The position numbers and the translations under genes are program-made. Positions 35,403-44,551 of a stretch of 47,563 nt of DNA are shown here, one piece after another (position 1 is the first letter of the stretch; every line of letters starts with the position of its first letter). The stretch covers positions 1 through 47,563 of the forward strand of contig JAGQWJ010000023.1 in the NCBI GenBank assembly GCA_020437395.1, read 5' to 3'. The notes beneath the pieces are model-generated. The model worked only from the letters and a program-made list of their open reading frames with translations, had not been told where the DNA came from and made no database searches. Origin of the DNA: Ignavibacteriota bacterium (GTDB taxonomy: Bacteria; Bacteroidota; Ignavibacteria; Kapaibacteriales; UBA2268).

Positions 35403-36909
35403 GCTCTTGCATTCCTGGTGATGAGAAATTAGTTTTTAGAGTTTCGTATATTCGTCCATCTTCGTCTAATAACTCTATAGTTATCTTATTATTGCCTGGT
35501 TTCAACTCAGTTTGTGGTATTCTAAGTAAAAATGTTACATTTATTACTTCGTTGCCATCAACTACTAAATCTTGCCCACCTATTATCTCTATTTGAGAGT
35601 TATAGTTTGGAGTTCTTATAGTAAACTTAATGGGCTCGTAAGTTTTATTAATAGACTTCATAGTGAAAAGGTTAGATACCATACCATCGGGAGTAACGGT
35701 GTAAGTCTGTCCTTTAGCTCTTAGTATTCGAGTATCTACGTTGCTTCTATTAGCAAGTAAGAAAACAATGATTCCGACTAAAATTGTTAGAATTACAGTA
35801 TAGAATTTCATCCGCCCTGTGTATCTGAATTTCTTACCATCTCTTATATTGTTTTCAGAAGCATAACGGATCAATCCTTTAGGTTTGTTTATTTGCTCCA
35901 TCACAGCATCACAAGCATCCATACACGCAGTACAATTCACGCATTCCATTTGTGTACCGTTACGTATATCTATACCAGTTGGGCATACGAATACACACTT
36001 CTTACAGTCTATACAGTCGCCTGCCGATTCATCTCTTTTCTTAGTAAATTTCTCTCTTGGCTCTCCTCTAACGTAATCATAGGCCACTACTATCGATTCT
36101 TTGTCAAGCAATACACTTTGCAGCCTACCATAAGGGCAAACAAATGTACAAGCTTGCTCTCGGAACCATGCGAATACGGCAAAGAATACTCCTGAGAAAA
36201 TAAGCATTGCCACAAGTCCACCTAAATGTTGACTTACTGGGTCAGTTATTATTTCAAATAGCTTATCTGTGCCTATTATATAAGAAAGAAATAAGTTTCC
36301 GATAATAAATGAGATGGCATAAAATATAACTAACTTACCACCTTTTTTCAGGATTTTCTCCCTATTCCAAGGCATACGGTTTAGCAATCTTTGTTTGTTT
36401 GCGTTGCCTTCAATCCAATACTCAATTCTACGGAAAACCATTTCCATAAATATAGTTTGAGGGCAAAACCAGCCACACCAAACACGACCCCAAGCAGAAG
36501 TGAATAGTACAATAAATAGTACCAACGTTAGAAAACCAAGTGCTAAGATTATAAAGTCTTGCGGCCAAAATATTGATCCAAATATGATGAATTTTCTATC
36601 AACTATGTTGAACATCATAAGTGGGTTTCCATTTATTCTGATAAATGGGGTGACAAAGAAAATAGCCAGCAAAATGTAACTGACTAATTTTCTTTTATCA
36701 TATCTTTTACCTTGAGGTTTCTGAGGATAAACCCAGACTCTACCTTTTTTACTAATAGTTGCTTGTGTATCCCTGAATGAATCAGAGGCATCAATTACCG
36801 CACCACCAGGCTTTCTTTCTTTAGATCCAGAATACGAAAGGTCTTCCAAATTAACATATTTACCTTTCGGATTCTGGTTGTTACTACTAGGGTTACTTTT
36901 CTTATCCAA
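35392..36909 (-). CDS. ccoG: Cytochrome c oxidase accessory protein CcoG (FixG/RdxA)
   Basis: Membrane iron-sulfur protein implicated in copper reduction for cbb3 assembly. A soluble N-terminus of about 85 residues leads into five helices, with WCGWFCPQTIFMEMVFRRIE in the membrane part, two 4Fe-4S motifs (C299, C302, C305, C309 and C323, C326, C329, C333), and a C-terminal Ig-like FixG domain (about 395-505). Length 505 is usual. The only workable start is TTG at 36909, with GGAG 10 bases upstream. It lies 5 bases after ccoP. Confidence 0.93.
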   Translation of the reverse strand: MDKKSNPSSNNQNPKGKYVNLEDLSYSGSKERKPGGAVIDASDSFRDTQATISKKGRVWVYPQKPQGKRYDKRKLVSYILLAIFFVTPFIRINGNPLMMFNIVDRKFIIFGSIFWPQDFIILALGFLTLVLFIVLFTSAWGRVWCGWFCPQTIFMEMVFRRIEYWIEGNANKQRLLNRMPWNREKILKKGGKLVIFYAISFIIGNLFLSYIIGTDKLFEIITDPVSQHLGGLVAMLIFSGVFFAVFAWFREQACTFVCPYGRLQSVLLDKESIVVAYDYVRGEPREKFTKKRDESAGDCIDCKKCVFVCPTGIDIRNGTQMECVNCTACMDACDAVMEQINKPKGLIRYASENNIRDGKKFRYTGRMKFYTVILTILVGIIVFLLANRSNVDTRILRAKGQTYTVTPDGMVSNLFTMKSINKTYEPIKFTIRTPNYNSQIEIIGGQDLVVDGNEVINVTFLLRIPQTELKPGNNKITIELLDEDGRIYETLKTNFSSPGMQEHGK

Positions 36910-36914
36910 GGTGA

Positions 36915-37478
36915 TTATTCTCCTTGATACTCCGCTCCTTCTGGTTCTTTGCCATTTGGAGGATTAGTATTTCTTAATTTTTGATCTATATATGAAGTAA
37001 CTTGAACAATCTTTTTAGTCTTCAATATTGGTTCCCAAGCAATCATACCTTTCTCAGGAACTCCACGTATGATAGTATTAGCAATGGATTTGAAATCTCC
37101 TCCGTGTTTCCAAAACTTATCGCCTAAATTTGGGCCAACTCCACCTTCTCCAGTTTGTCCGTGACAACTAGCACAATTCATTTTATATATCTTTTCTCCT
37201 TCGGCAATATCTTCAGCAGAACTCATTAAAGCGATTTCAATTTCTGCTTCGCTACCACTATCTCCACCGCCATACTTTTGTTCAGCAGCTGCTAATTCAC
37301 TATGATATTCTTCTAATTGTGTCTCACCTATACCCGTAATATCATAATAGAATAGATACACAACTGCCCAAATTATTGTTAATACGAATAAACCTACCCA
37401 CCATGTTGGCATTGGGTTATCGAATTCTTGTATGCCATCATAGCTATGGTCTAATAATTTATCTTCTTCTTTTGACAT
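36915..37478 (-). CDS. ccoP: cbb3 oxidase subunit III CcoP, single-heme form
   Basis: Membrane-anchored c-type cytochrome feeding electrons to the oxidase. N-terminal DNPMPTWWVGLFVLTIIWAV is the CcoP_N hallmark with one helix (about 28-47). One heme c site is present, C102-A-S-C-H106, followed by GVGPNLGDKFW and a distal Met region (GMIAWEPILK). Classical proteobacterial CcoP is about 300 residues with two hemes; this protein is 187 residues with one. Between ccoQ and ccoG in the operon. Confidence 0.9.
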   Translation of the reverse strand: MSKEEDKLLDHSYDGIQEFDNPMPTWWVGLFVLTIIWAVVYLFYYDITGIGETQLEEYHSELAAAEQKYGGGDSGSEAEIEIALMSSAEDIAEGEKIYKMNCASCHGQTGEGGVGPNLGDKFWKHGGDFKSIANTIIRGVPEKGMIAWEPILKTKKIVQVTSYIDQKLRNTNPPNGKEPEGAEYQGE

Positions 37479-37479
37479 T

Positions 37480-37665
37480 TTATTTTCCTCTCTGATTTAT
37501 AACTTTGTTATCATTTAATGGAATATTAGCTGCATTATTCACATCTTCTTTTCTTAACATAAAAGTACGCACAACAATAAGTGTGAAAAAGGTAAAGAAC
37601 ATTAGCAATACGAATATTGGTAATACTTCCAGATTCTCTACACCCGATAATATATTTTTAAACAT
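37480..37665 (-). CDS. ccoQ: CcoQ-like small subunit of cbb3 oxidase
   Basis: Single-helix protein of 61 residues (helix about 15-35, LPIFVLLMFFTFFTLIVVRTF) in the expected position between ccoNO and ccoP. The sequence is poorly conserved in this family, so position is the main evidence. Its stop codon precedes the ccoP start by a single base. Confidence 0.75.
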   Translation of the reverse strand: MFKNILSGVENLEVLPIFVLLMFFTFFTLIVVRTFMLRKEDVNNAANIPLNDNKVINQRGK

Positions 37666-37680
37666 CTATAAACCTCTTAT

Positions 37681-39867
37681 TTATTGTGTTTGGTCTGCTG
37701 TTGAAGCAGGATTACCTTTTATATCAGTACCTAATCGCTGTAAGTAAGCAATTATAGCTACTATTTCTTTATTTGCACCTACTTCAATTCCTGATTTTTT
37801 CAAATCATTAACTATCTCAAATGCTTGTCTGTCATAATCTCTCATCACGAAATTTTCATATCCACTTGAATATGGAACACCCATAGCTGTCATTAGTTTG
37901 ATTTTCTTAACAGTCAAAGAAGTATCAACTTCGTTCTCAGCCATGTGAGGATAAAGTGGCATAACAGAACCAGGTGACATTTTCTCTGGTTCTAGCATGT
38001 GGTAATAGTGCCAAGCATTATTATATTTTCCACCTATTCTATGTAAATCTGGTCCCAATCGTTTTGAACCCCACTGAAATGGTCTGTCATAAACAAATTC
38101 ACCTGACTTAGAATATTCCCCATAGCGAGCTGTTTCAAATCTGAATGGTCTTATCATTTGTGAGTGACAAGTGTAACAACCTTCCTTAACATATATGTCT
38201 CTACCTTCCAACTCCAATGGCGTATATGGTTTAACAGAAGTTATAGTCGGAACATTAGATTCAATCATATACATTGGTATTACTTCGAACAGTCCACCAA
38301 CAACAACTACTATTGTACTTGCTATGATAAATGGTAATGGACGACCTTCAATCCATTTTGATCTTTCCCACCATTTTACTTTACCGCTAACTTCTTCTTC
38401 ATGCGCCTCTTGGTCCTTTAAAGCCATAGCTTTACCAGTTTCAGTCTTCAAGAATGTACCTTTTTTAGCTGTCATATATAGGTTAAATGCCATTAATATC
38501 GTACCTAGTAGATAGATAGTTCCACCTACAGAACGTACAATGTACATAGGGATAATTTCAGTTACTGTCTCTAAGAAGTTAGTATAAAGCAAAGCACCGC
38601 TACCATCAAATTGTTGCCACATAAGACCTTGAACTACACCGGCCCAATACATAGGGATGGCGTAAAGTAGAATACCTATTGTACCAATCCAGAAGTGTGC
38701 ATTTGCCATCTTCTTCGAGAATATCTCTGTGTTCCACATTTTTGGTACTAACCAGTAAAGCACTCCGAAGGTCAAAAATCCATTCCAACCTAAAGCTCCA
38801 ATATGGACGTGTGCAATTGTCCAATCAGTATAATGAGATAAAGCATTTACTGATTTTACTGATAACATTGGGCCTTCAAAAGTTGCCATACCATAAGCGG
38901 TAATTGCCACTACCATAAATTTCAATATAGGTTCTTCTCTAACCTTGTCAAAAGCACCACGAAGTGTAAGCAAACCGTTAAGCATACCTCCCCAAGACGG
39001 AGCTATAAGCATAAGCGAGAATACAGTACCAAGTGACTGTGCCCAACCAGGTAAAGAAGTAAATAGTAAGTGGTGAGGACCAGCCCATATATAAAGGAAA
39101 ATCAATGACCAAAAGTGAATAATAGATAGTTTGTAAGAATAAACTGGTCTATTAGCTGCTTTTGGTAAGAAATAATACATTAGTCCTAAGAAAGGAGTCG
39201 TTAAGAAAAATGCTACGGCATTGTGTCCATACCACCATTGTACAAGTGCATCTTGAACACCAGCGAAGACTGGATAGCTTTTAGTAAGTGCTACTGGCAA
39301 CTCTAATGAATTTACAACATGTAACAATGTTACCGTGACCCAAGAACCCAGATAGAACCATATAGCCACGTACATGTGCTTTTCACGTCGTTTCATTAGG
39401 GTCATTATCATATTGATACCGAATGCTACCCAAACAAGAGCAATCATTATATCAATTGGCCACTCTAACTCAGCATATTCCTTTCCAGTTGTGATACCCA
39501 GAGGTAGCGTAATTGCAGCTGCAAGAATTATAAGTTGCCATCCCCAAAAGTGGAAATTACTCAGCATGGAATTCCACATCGAAGCCTTACAAAGCCGTGG
39601 GAGAGAGTAATAAACACCCATAAAGATTGCATTACCTACAAATGCAAATATTACTGCATTCGTATGTAGTGGTCTCAATCGACCAAAAGTAAGATATTCT
39701 AAATCTATACCCATACTCTGGTAAAAGGTTGGCCAATAAAGCTGTATTGCTATCAGTACTCCAACTAGCATACCTACGATGCCCCAGATAACTGTGGCAA
39801 GCATAAACTTCTTTACTATGACATTGTCATACAAGAACGATTCTATTTTGCTTTCATTAGTATTCAT
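37681..39867 (-). CDS. ccoNO: Fused cbb3 oxidase subunits CcoN-CcoO
   Basis: High-affinity terminal oxidase of 728 residues uniting the catalytic heme-copper subunit and the mono-heme cytochrome. Residues about 1-480 are CcoN with 12 helices and conserved metal-ligand regions (RLRPLHTNAVIFAF; VQWWYGHNAVAFFLT; GPHHLLFTSLPGW; YTDWTIAHVHIGALGWNGF). A linker and one helix near 510-530 lead into CcoO with heme c at C564-Y-T-C-H568 (CYTCHSQMIRPF). The fusion is common in Bacteroidota. Start ATG at 39867; ccoS lies 25 bases upstream. Confidence 0.96.
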   Translation of the reverse strand: MNTNESKIESFLYDNVIVKKFMLATVIWGIVGMLVGVLIAIQLYWPTFYQSMGIDLEYLTFGRLRPLHTNAVIFAFVGNAIFMGVYYSLPRLCKASMWNSMLSNFHFWGWQLIILAAAITLPLGITTGKEYAELEWPIDIMIALVWVAFGINMIMTLMKRREKHMYVAIWFYLGSWVTVTLLHVVNSLELPVALTKSYPVFAGVQDALVQWWYGHNAVAFFLTTPFLGLMYYFLPKAANRPVYSYKLSIIHFWSLIFLYIWAGPHHLLFTSLPGWAQSLGTVFSLMLIAPSWGGMLNGLLTLRGAFDKVREEPILKFMVVAITAYGMATFEGPMLSVKSVNALSHYTDWTIAHVHIGALGWNGFLTFGVLYWLVPKMWNTEIFSKKMANAHFWIGTIGILLYAIPMYWAGVVQGLMWQQFDGSGALLYTNFLETVTEIIPMYIVRSVGGTIYLLGTILMAFNLYMTAKKGTFLKTETGKAMALKDQEAHEEEVSGKVKWWERSKWIEGRPLPFIIASTIVVVVGGLFEVIPMYMIESNVPTITSVKPYTPLELEGRDIYVKEGCYTCHSQMIRPFRFETARYGEYSKSGEFVYDRPFQWGSKRLGPDLHRIGGKYNNAWHYYHMLEPEKMSPGSVMPLYPHMAENEVDTSLTVKKIKLMTAMGVPYSSGYENFVMRDYDRQAFEIVNDLKKSGIEVGANKEIVAIIAYLQRLGTDIKGNPASTADQTQ

Positions 39868-39892
39868 TTATACTGTCCTTTATAAATTATTA

Positions 39893-40048
39893 TTATTTAT
39901 TTTTATCTTCTACTTCATCAAATAATATTCTAACAGCAGGGGTATAAGTATCCTTGAATTGATCTTTCTTCACTGACTTAATAAATAAAATCAGAAATCC
40001 TATTGCCATTAAAAGACTTATTATTATTAGTGCAATTAGTGCATACAT
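39893..40048 (-). CDS. ccoS: cbb3 oxidase assembly protein CcoS
   Basis: Small single-helix protein of 51 residues required for cofactor insertion into cbb3 oxidase. One helix (LIALIIISLLMAIGFLILF) and the diagnostic tail SVKKDQFKDTYTPAVRILFD are present. The ATG at 40048 is chosen because the family starts at this helix; the frame is open to a TTG at 40108, which would add 20 poor residues. First gene of the cco operon; ccoI, the copper ATPase usually next to it, is missing here. Confidence 0.85.
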   Translation of the reverse strand: MYALIALIIISLLMAIGFLILFIKSVKKDQFKDTYTPAVRILFDEVEDKNK

Positions 40049-40268
40049 AGTTTTTGTGTTATAATTCTTACTAGATACTAAACTAATAATAATAAACAAC
40101 AATTCCAATATTGAAGACTCTTTTATCTTTAATTATTCTTTTGCTTAAAGCTCTTCAAAAATTAGACTTATAATGTCCTCTTTTGGTAATGCTTTATAGA
40201 ATTAGCGGTTAGTAAATATGTCTATTATGGTCAGTTTTTTTGCGAATTTTTCAGAAAATGGGAAAAAA
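40049..40268 (-). promoter_or_regulatory. Probable promoter region of the cco operon
   Basis: A 220-base AT-rich gap between the DUF4249 gene and ccoS, the only place for the operon's own promoter. No convincing FNR-like TTGAT-N4-ATCAA site was seen. A loose inverted repeat TTGAAGA (40111-40117) / TCTTCAA (40152-40158) is present, of unknown meaning. Confidence 0.3.
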
Positions 40269-41063
40269 TTATTTTTCTAAGTAATCTTCTATCATTCCGG
40301 CAAATGTGTTATACCCAAACCAAACTCCAAAAACATTATTCCCTTTAACGTTCCCTTCTATGTTGAGACCTCCGCTGCTGAAAATACCACCATCCGAATC
40401 ACCTTCGTAGCGAGTTTGGTAGTAGCTGTAGTACTGTAAATCAAAGAACTGAATAATAAATACATCACCTACATTATTAAACTCAATAATTCTGTCTGTT
40501 AGTATCTTAAAGCTTGTATTTTCCTTATTTATCAAGCTATAATCACCATAGTAGCCATATTCTCCAGAAATATCAAAACCTATCATACCTTTTTCTTTTG
40601 ATAGCAAATTGAACTCATATTTATGATAAATTTCTCCCCATTCTTTAACTGGTTTTTTCTTTATTGAAATTATCTCTGGGTTCTTCGGTATAGTCGAGCT
40701 AGCCGTTGCCACATGCCCTTTCCACTTCACTTCAAGACGATATTCCACTCCTTCCTCTATCGTAAGTGTATCTTCACTTACGTATATTGATTCACCTTGA
40801 TGTATTAGATTAATTACTTTATCTTTGTAGTAAACTTTGCAGTCAGCATCTTTTATCATTACTTTGTCCAAAGTTGGTTCTTCCAACGGAGGAATCGATT
40901 TGGTAACTGATAGAGATAAATTTCTACTATTAATACCAAACTGTCCTTGTATAATCAGTTTTTCGACATAAGGTAAATCAGCATCTACAACTTGCTCCAA
41001 ATCATCGCAAGATGAGAGCAAAGATAATATTATCAGTAGCGATATCATAAATGGTTTTTTCAT
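40269..41063 (-). CDS. DUF4249 lipoprotein, TonB-receptor partner
   Basis: Predicted lipoprotein of 264 residues; signal MKKPFMISLLIILSLLSSC ends in a lipobox, followed by DDLEQVVDADLPYVEKLIIQ, the DUF4249 opening. The fold has an N-terminal beta domain with two strands ending TIPKNPEI and a C-terminal part rich in aromatics. Members are nearly always encoded just after a TonB receptor and are thought to act as its surface lid or ligand-binding partner. The ATG at 41063 is used; a TTG four codons earlier lies within the receptor gene. The receptor stop is 1 base before this ATG. Confidence 0.85.
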   Translation of the reverse strand: MKKPFMISLLIILSLLSSCDDLEQVVDADLPYVEKLIIQGQFGINSRNLSLSVTKSIPPLEEPTLDKVMIKDADCKVYYKDKVINLIHQGESIYVSEDTLTIEEGVEYRLEVKWKGHVATASSTIPKNPEIISIKKKPVKEWGEIYHKYEFNLLSKEKGMIGFDISGEYGYYGDYSLINKENTSFKILTDRIIEFNNVGDVFIIQFFDLQYYSYYQTRYEGDSDGGIFSSGGLNIEGNVKGNNVFGVWFGYNTFAGMIEDYLEK

Positions 41064-41064
41064 A

Positions 41065-43350
41065 TTAGAACTCAAAGCTTAATCCTAGTGTAGGGATGAT
41101 TGGGAAAAGTGTTATTTGTTTTAGTTCTTTTGTGAATTCACCTGTCTGGTCATTGTAATCGTAACCTACGTTCCACGCAAAAGGGTTACGTCTGTCATAG
41201 ACATTATAGATATTAATAGAAAGCACCCACGGTAATTTATATGCTTCAAATTTGTACATAAAATTCAAATCCATTCGATGGTAAGCTGGTAATCTGACTC
41301 CATTTCTTTCGGAAAACTGATATTTTTCATCATTGTAATTGAAATCATCTCTCCAAATATAGGTAGAAGTAGGCATAGTGTAGGCCTGACCAGTACCATA
41401 AACCCAAGCCATTCCAAGCTCCCAAGTATCATTAAACTCATAGTTCAATGTTAACGATACATCGTGCCTTCTGTCATATCTTGGGTAAAATTCATTCCCC
41501 CGATTCAAATCTGCAAATTGGCGTTTAGTCCAAGCTAGTGTATAGCCAATCCAACCAGTGAAGTTCCCTATTTGCTTGTTCAAAAATAGCTCAATTCCAT
41601 AGGCCCGTCCCTCACCTCTTGTGAATTGTTCTTCGAGAGGAATACCTAGAGTAAATTCAGCATCATCTCTATACTCAAGTAGATTATCCATCTTTTTGTA
41701 ATATCCTTCTAAAGAGATTAGATATGTATCGTCTATTATATTCATCTCTGCACCTAATACCCCTTGGTATGAACGGCTTGGTAATATATTTTCAGTAGAA
41801 GGAAACCATAAGTCGGTTGGCAAACTAATATTGTTCCTTACTACAAGATGTATGTACTGATTTGCAACTGCAAATGCTCCCTTTAGACGTACACCTTCTT
41901 CAGTTAGATAGGTAGCTGAAAGCCTCGGTTCTATGTCCAAATAGTTCCCTTGCTGGAAATAATAGCCACGCAAACCATAGTTTACATCTAGTCTTTCAGT
42001 CGCTTTCCATTCATCTTGGGCATAAAGAGCTATATCGAATGTATTTATATTACCTTCACCCAGAAAATCAAGATCCTCTTCTATCTCTGGTTCATTGAAA
42101 TTTGCGTTCGCATTGAAATTATGCCAAGTGATATCTATCCCTGTTTTAATAATGTGATCGTCATAAGCTAAATATTGTGCATCCCCTTTGAGTACAATAT
42201 CTCTAATTCGTGAGCCAGTATTGAAGACAACATCGTCTTCGCCAATATTCGAATCGAAAATATAATCAGTATAAACAAGAGAGAAATTAGTAAACAATTC
42301 GGGGCTAACTATATGCATCCATCTCAAATTAGCTGTGCTATTCCCCCAGTTAACACTTATATCATCATTATCGTTTTCGTTTACACCGAATACGTCTCTA
42401 GCGAAGTAACCACTAACATACAAAACATCATTTTCGGAAAGTTTATAGTTTGCCTTAGCATTGAAATCATAGAAATAGTAAGTAGGAGCATCATTAGTTA
42501 TCAAACCAAGTAGTAAATCAAAATAAAAGCGTCTCCCAGAAATCATAAATGAAGAATTCTCATTAATAGGACCTTCAACTGTAAGCTTAGAACTGATAAG
42601 TGAAATACCTGCCTTGCCACCAATTTTGTCTTTCCTACCTTCTTTCATAGTCAAGTCAAGTACGCTGGATAATCGCCCACCATATTCTGCAGGAAATGCC
42701 CCTTTTATCATTCGGATATCTTTGATTGCATCATTGTTGAATGAGCTGATGAAACCAGCAAGATGCGATGGATTATAGACAGTAACTCCGTCTAGCAAAA
42801 TCAAATTCTGATCGGGTGAACCACCACGAACATACAATCCACTAGATAATTCGGAACCGGCAGCTATACCCGGAAGCAGTTGTAAAGTTCTAAATATATC
42901 GACTTCACCACCGAAGGCAGGCATTTTGGAAACAAATGAGGGACTAATAGAAATTGTGCTTATGGAACTTGTTGGACTGGATTCTCTATCTGCTGTTACA
43001 GTTACTTCCTCAGTCATTACGGAAATTGATTCTAATTGGATGTTTTTTCGTAAATCATCATTAGCAACAGTCAGCTTAGTTAGCTTTATCTTGTAGCCAA
43101 CGGAGGAAACCGCGAGGTAATATGTACCACTAGATATATTTGGTAATGAGTAAAAGCCAAACTTGTTACTATATGCTCCTTTCACAAAATTGTCTTTGTT
43201 GATAATGGAGTCTGTATAAAGTGCCACTGTAGCAGATATTACTGCCTCTTTGCTAGTATCGTCACTAACTATACCCGAAATAGAGTATTTTTCCTCAGAA
43301 AGAATTGTAAATGGGAGTAACCATATAAAGAGAAGTAAGCTAAATTTCAT
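41065..43350 (-). CDS. TonB-dependent receptor (DUF4249-paired type)
   Basis: Outer-membrane receptor of 761 residues. Signal MKFSLLLFIWLLPFTILS; CarboxypepD_reg-like domain about 21-105 (YSISGIVSDDTSKEAVISAT); plug about 115-245 (LQLLPGIAAGSELSSGLYVR; LILLDGVTVYNPSHLAGF; GAFPAEYGGRLSSVLD); then a beta barrel ending LGLSFEF with a terminal Phe. Shorter than SusC proteins. It pairs with the DUF4249 lipoprotein gene directly downstream. The ligand is unknown; proximity to the cbb3 operon might suggest metal uptake, but there is no direct sequence support. Confidence 0.9.
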   Translation of the reverse strand: MKFSLLLFIWLLPFTILSEEKYSISGIVSDDTSKEAVISATVALYTDSIINKDNFVKGAYSNKFGFYSLPNISSGTYYLAVSSVGYKIKLTKLTVANDDLRKNIQLESISVMTEEVTVTADRESSPTSSISTISISPSFVSKMPAFGGEVDIFRTLQLLPGIAAGSELSSGLYVRGGSPDQNLILLDGVTVYNPSHLAGFISSFNNDAIKDIRMIKGAFPAEYGGRLSSVLDLTMKEGRKDKIGGKAGISLISSKLTVEGPINENSSFMISGRRFYFDLLLGLITNDAPTYYFYDFNAKANYKLSENDVLYVSGYFARDVFGVNENDNDDISVNWGNSTANLRWMHIVSPELFTNFSLVYTDYIFDSNIGEDDVVFNTGSRIRDIVLKGDAQYLAYDDHIIKTGIDITWHNFNANANFNEPEIEEDLDFLGEGNINTFDIALYAQDEWKATERLDVNYGLRGYYFQQGNYLDIEPRLSATYLTEEGVRLKGAFAVANQYIHLVVRNNISLPTDLWFPSTENILPSRSYQGVLGAEMNIIDDTYLISLEGYYKKMDNLLEYRDDAEFTLGIPLEEQFTRGEGRAYGIELFLNKQIGNFTGWIGYTLAWTKRQFADLNRGNEFYPRYDRRHDVSLTLNYEFNDTWELGMAWVYGTGQAYTMPTSTYIWRDDFNYNDEKYQFSERNGVRLPAYHRMDLNFMYKFEAYKLPWVLSINIYNVYDRRNPFAWNVGYDYNDQTGEFTKELKQITLFPIIPTLGLSFEF

Positions 43351-43443
43351 TTATCTGTCAAATTGTTGTGCTAAAACTAATTAGAATTAGGGTAAATAGC
43401 AAATAGAAGTTAAGGGAGTTACTTTATTTTCATTATTATCAAG

Positions 43444-43514
43444 GGGACTAAAGTCCGAACGGTGGGGATAATATGAACCGTCGGTTAAAACCGACGGCAA
43501 TAATATTGATCCCC
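43444..43514. repeat. Double-hairpin palindromic element
   Basis: A small palindrome GGACTAAAGTCC at 43444-43455 is followed by a long one: outer arms GGGGATAATAT (from 43464) and ATATTGATCCCC (to 43514), inner arms CCGTCGGTT (43478-43486) and AACCGACGG (43489-43497). GC content is well above the surroundings. It looks like a REP or miniature mobile element of the kind moved by Y1 transposases. Located between the TonB receptor start and a secreted protein gene; it may also act as a terminator for the latter on the minus strand. Confidence 0.55.
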
Positions 43515-43545
43515 AACAATTAAACACTAATTATTATTCAAAAGC

Positions 43546-44289
43546 TTATTTCTTTACATCAATAAGTTTAATTTGAACTGTGTAATCTGGAAATCGAATA
43601 AACATATACATAAACCCAAGCTCTTCATTGAAATAATATGTTGCAATGTTAGTAAAGTCACTATTTTCACAACCATTTTCTATTACCCAACACTTATAGT
43701 TCTTTTCTTTAAATTTATAGTCCTTTATTTCACTAATAGTATAAGAGCAGTAAGCACTAATCGATTCATCTTTTTCAATTACAGTAGTATCCCGATTATT
43801 ATCTATTAGGTCTCCTATTCTCGAAAAAATTTCTGAACTTTTCACTGATGTTTTTTCTTTTGCATTTTTAAGGATTGGATATGTAAATTGAATCCCTTTA
43901 TCCATATAATCAAATGCAATTGGTTGCAGAATCTGATTCATCCGTTTTTCGAGATAATCTAATTGAGGTAAGTCAAGCATATAGGTTTTAAATACTTTTG
44001 CACCAGTCATAGACCCTCTATCTTGAATAACCCTGACTTGTTGTACAGTCCTTACAGTAATTATAGATTTATCTTCCATTGTTCTGTTATAGCTAAACAC
44101 CCAAGACAACAGATTATCCGGATTATCTTCTTCAACTCTTTTTAGAGTCAATGTATCTCTAATTTCTGTATTATTTTCGTATTTTATTGCCTCGAATTTC
44201 CATTCCCAATTTGACTCATAGGTCTCTGAAATACATAAGGTATAGCCAAAAAAAAATATCAAACCGAATAGTACATTTTTTAACAGCAT
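43546..44289 (-). CDS. Secreted protein of unknown function
   Basis: Predicted exported protein of 247 residues. Signal peptide MLLKNVLFGLIFFFGYTLC with cleavage near 20 (a Cys follows, but the site is not a good lipobox). The mature part is mixed alpha/beta with AYCSYTISEIKDYKFKEKNY and a C-terminal YYFNEELGFMYMFIRFPDY, reminiscent of beta-rich periplasmic domains, but no family was recognised. The ATG at 44289 has CAGAGAAA upstream. A 38-codon ORF with its own ribosome site lies 33 bases upstream on the same strand. Confidence 0.65.
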   Translation of the reverse strand: MLLKNVLFGLIFFFGYTLCISETYESNWEWKFEAIKYENNTEIRDTLTLKRVEEDNPDNLLSWVFSYNRTMEDKSIITVRTVQQVRVIQDRGSMTGAKVFKTYMLDLPQLDYLEKRMNQILQPIAFDYMDKGIQFTYPILKNAKEKTSVKSSEIFSRIGDLIDNNRDTTVIEKDESISAYCSYTISEIKDYKFKEKNYKCWVIENGCENSDFTNIATYYFNEELGFMYMFIRFPDYTVQIKLIDVKK

Positions 44290-44321
44290 AATATTTCTCT
44301 GTAATTTTAATTTTTATAATG

Positions 44322-44438
44322 TCAGTTTAAAAATAACGGTTCATCATTAATCTGCAATACCTCTTCCAACTCAACGAGTGAGAAAAGTGAAGAAGCACTT
44401 ATAAGAAATGTTGTGATTATGTAGATGGAGTATTTCAT
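44322..44438 (-). CDS. Small ORF for a 38-residue peptide with signal-like N-terminus
   Basis: ATG at 44438 preceded by a strong GAGG ribosome site 5 bases upstream; stop TGA at 44322-44324. The first 20 residues (MKYSIYIITTFLISASSLFS) look like a Sec signal peptide; the remaining 18 (LVELEEVLQINDEPLFLN) are acidic. It is upstream of the secreted protein gene on the same strand, consistent with a two-gene unit. It may be a real small exported peptide or a truncated relic of a larger secreted protein. Confidence 0.45.
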   Translation of the reverse strand: MKYSIYIITTFLISASSLFSLVELEEVLQINDEPLFLN

Positions 44439-44551
44439 ATAGCCCTCGTTTTAATGTATTTAACTAAACTACGCAATTAATTTCGAATAGTTATATTATT
44501 ATAAAAATTTTTGATTTCATATCTCACATTATTTTTCTTTAGTTTGGATAC

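Noticed and set aside
40111-40158. FNR/CRP-type operator before ccoS
   Set aside because: The TTGAAGA/TCTTCAA arms are 34 bases apart, far from the spacing of an FNR or CRP site.
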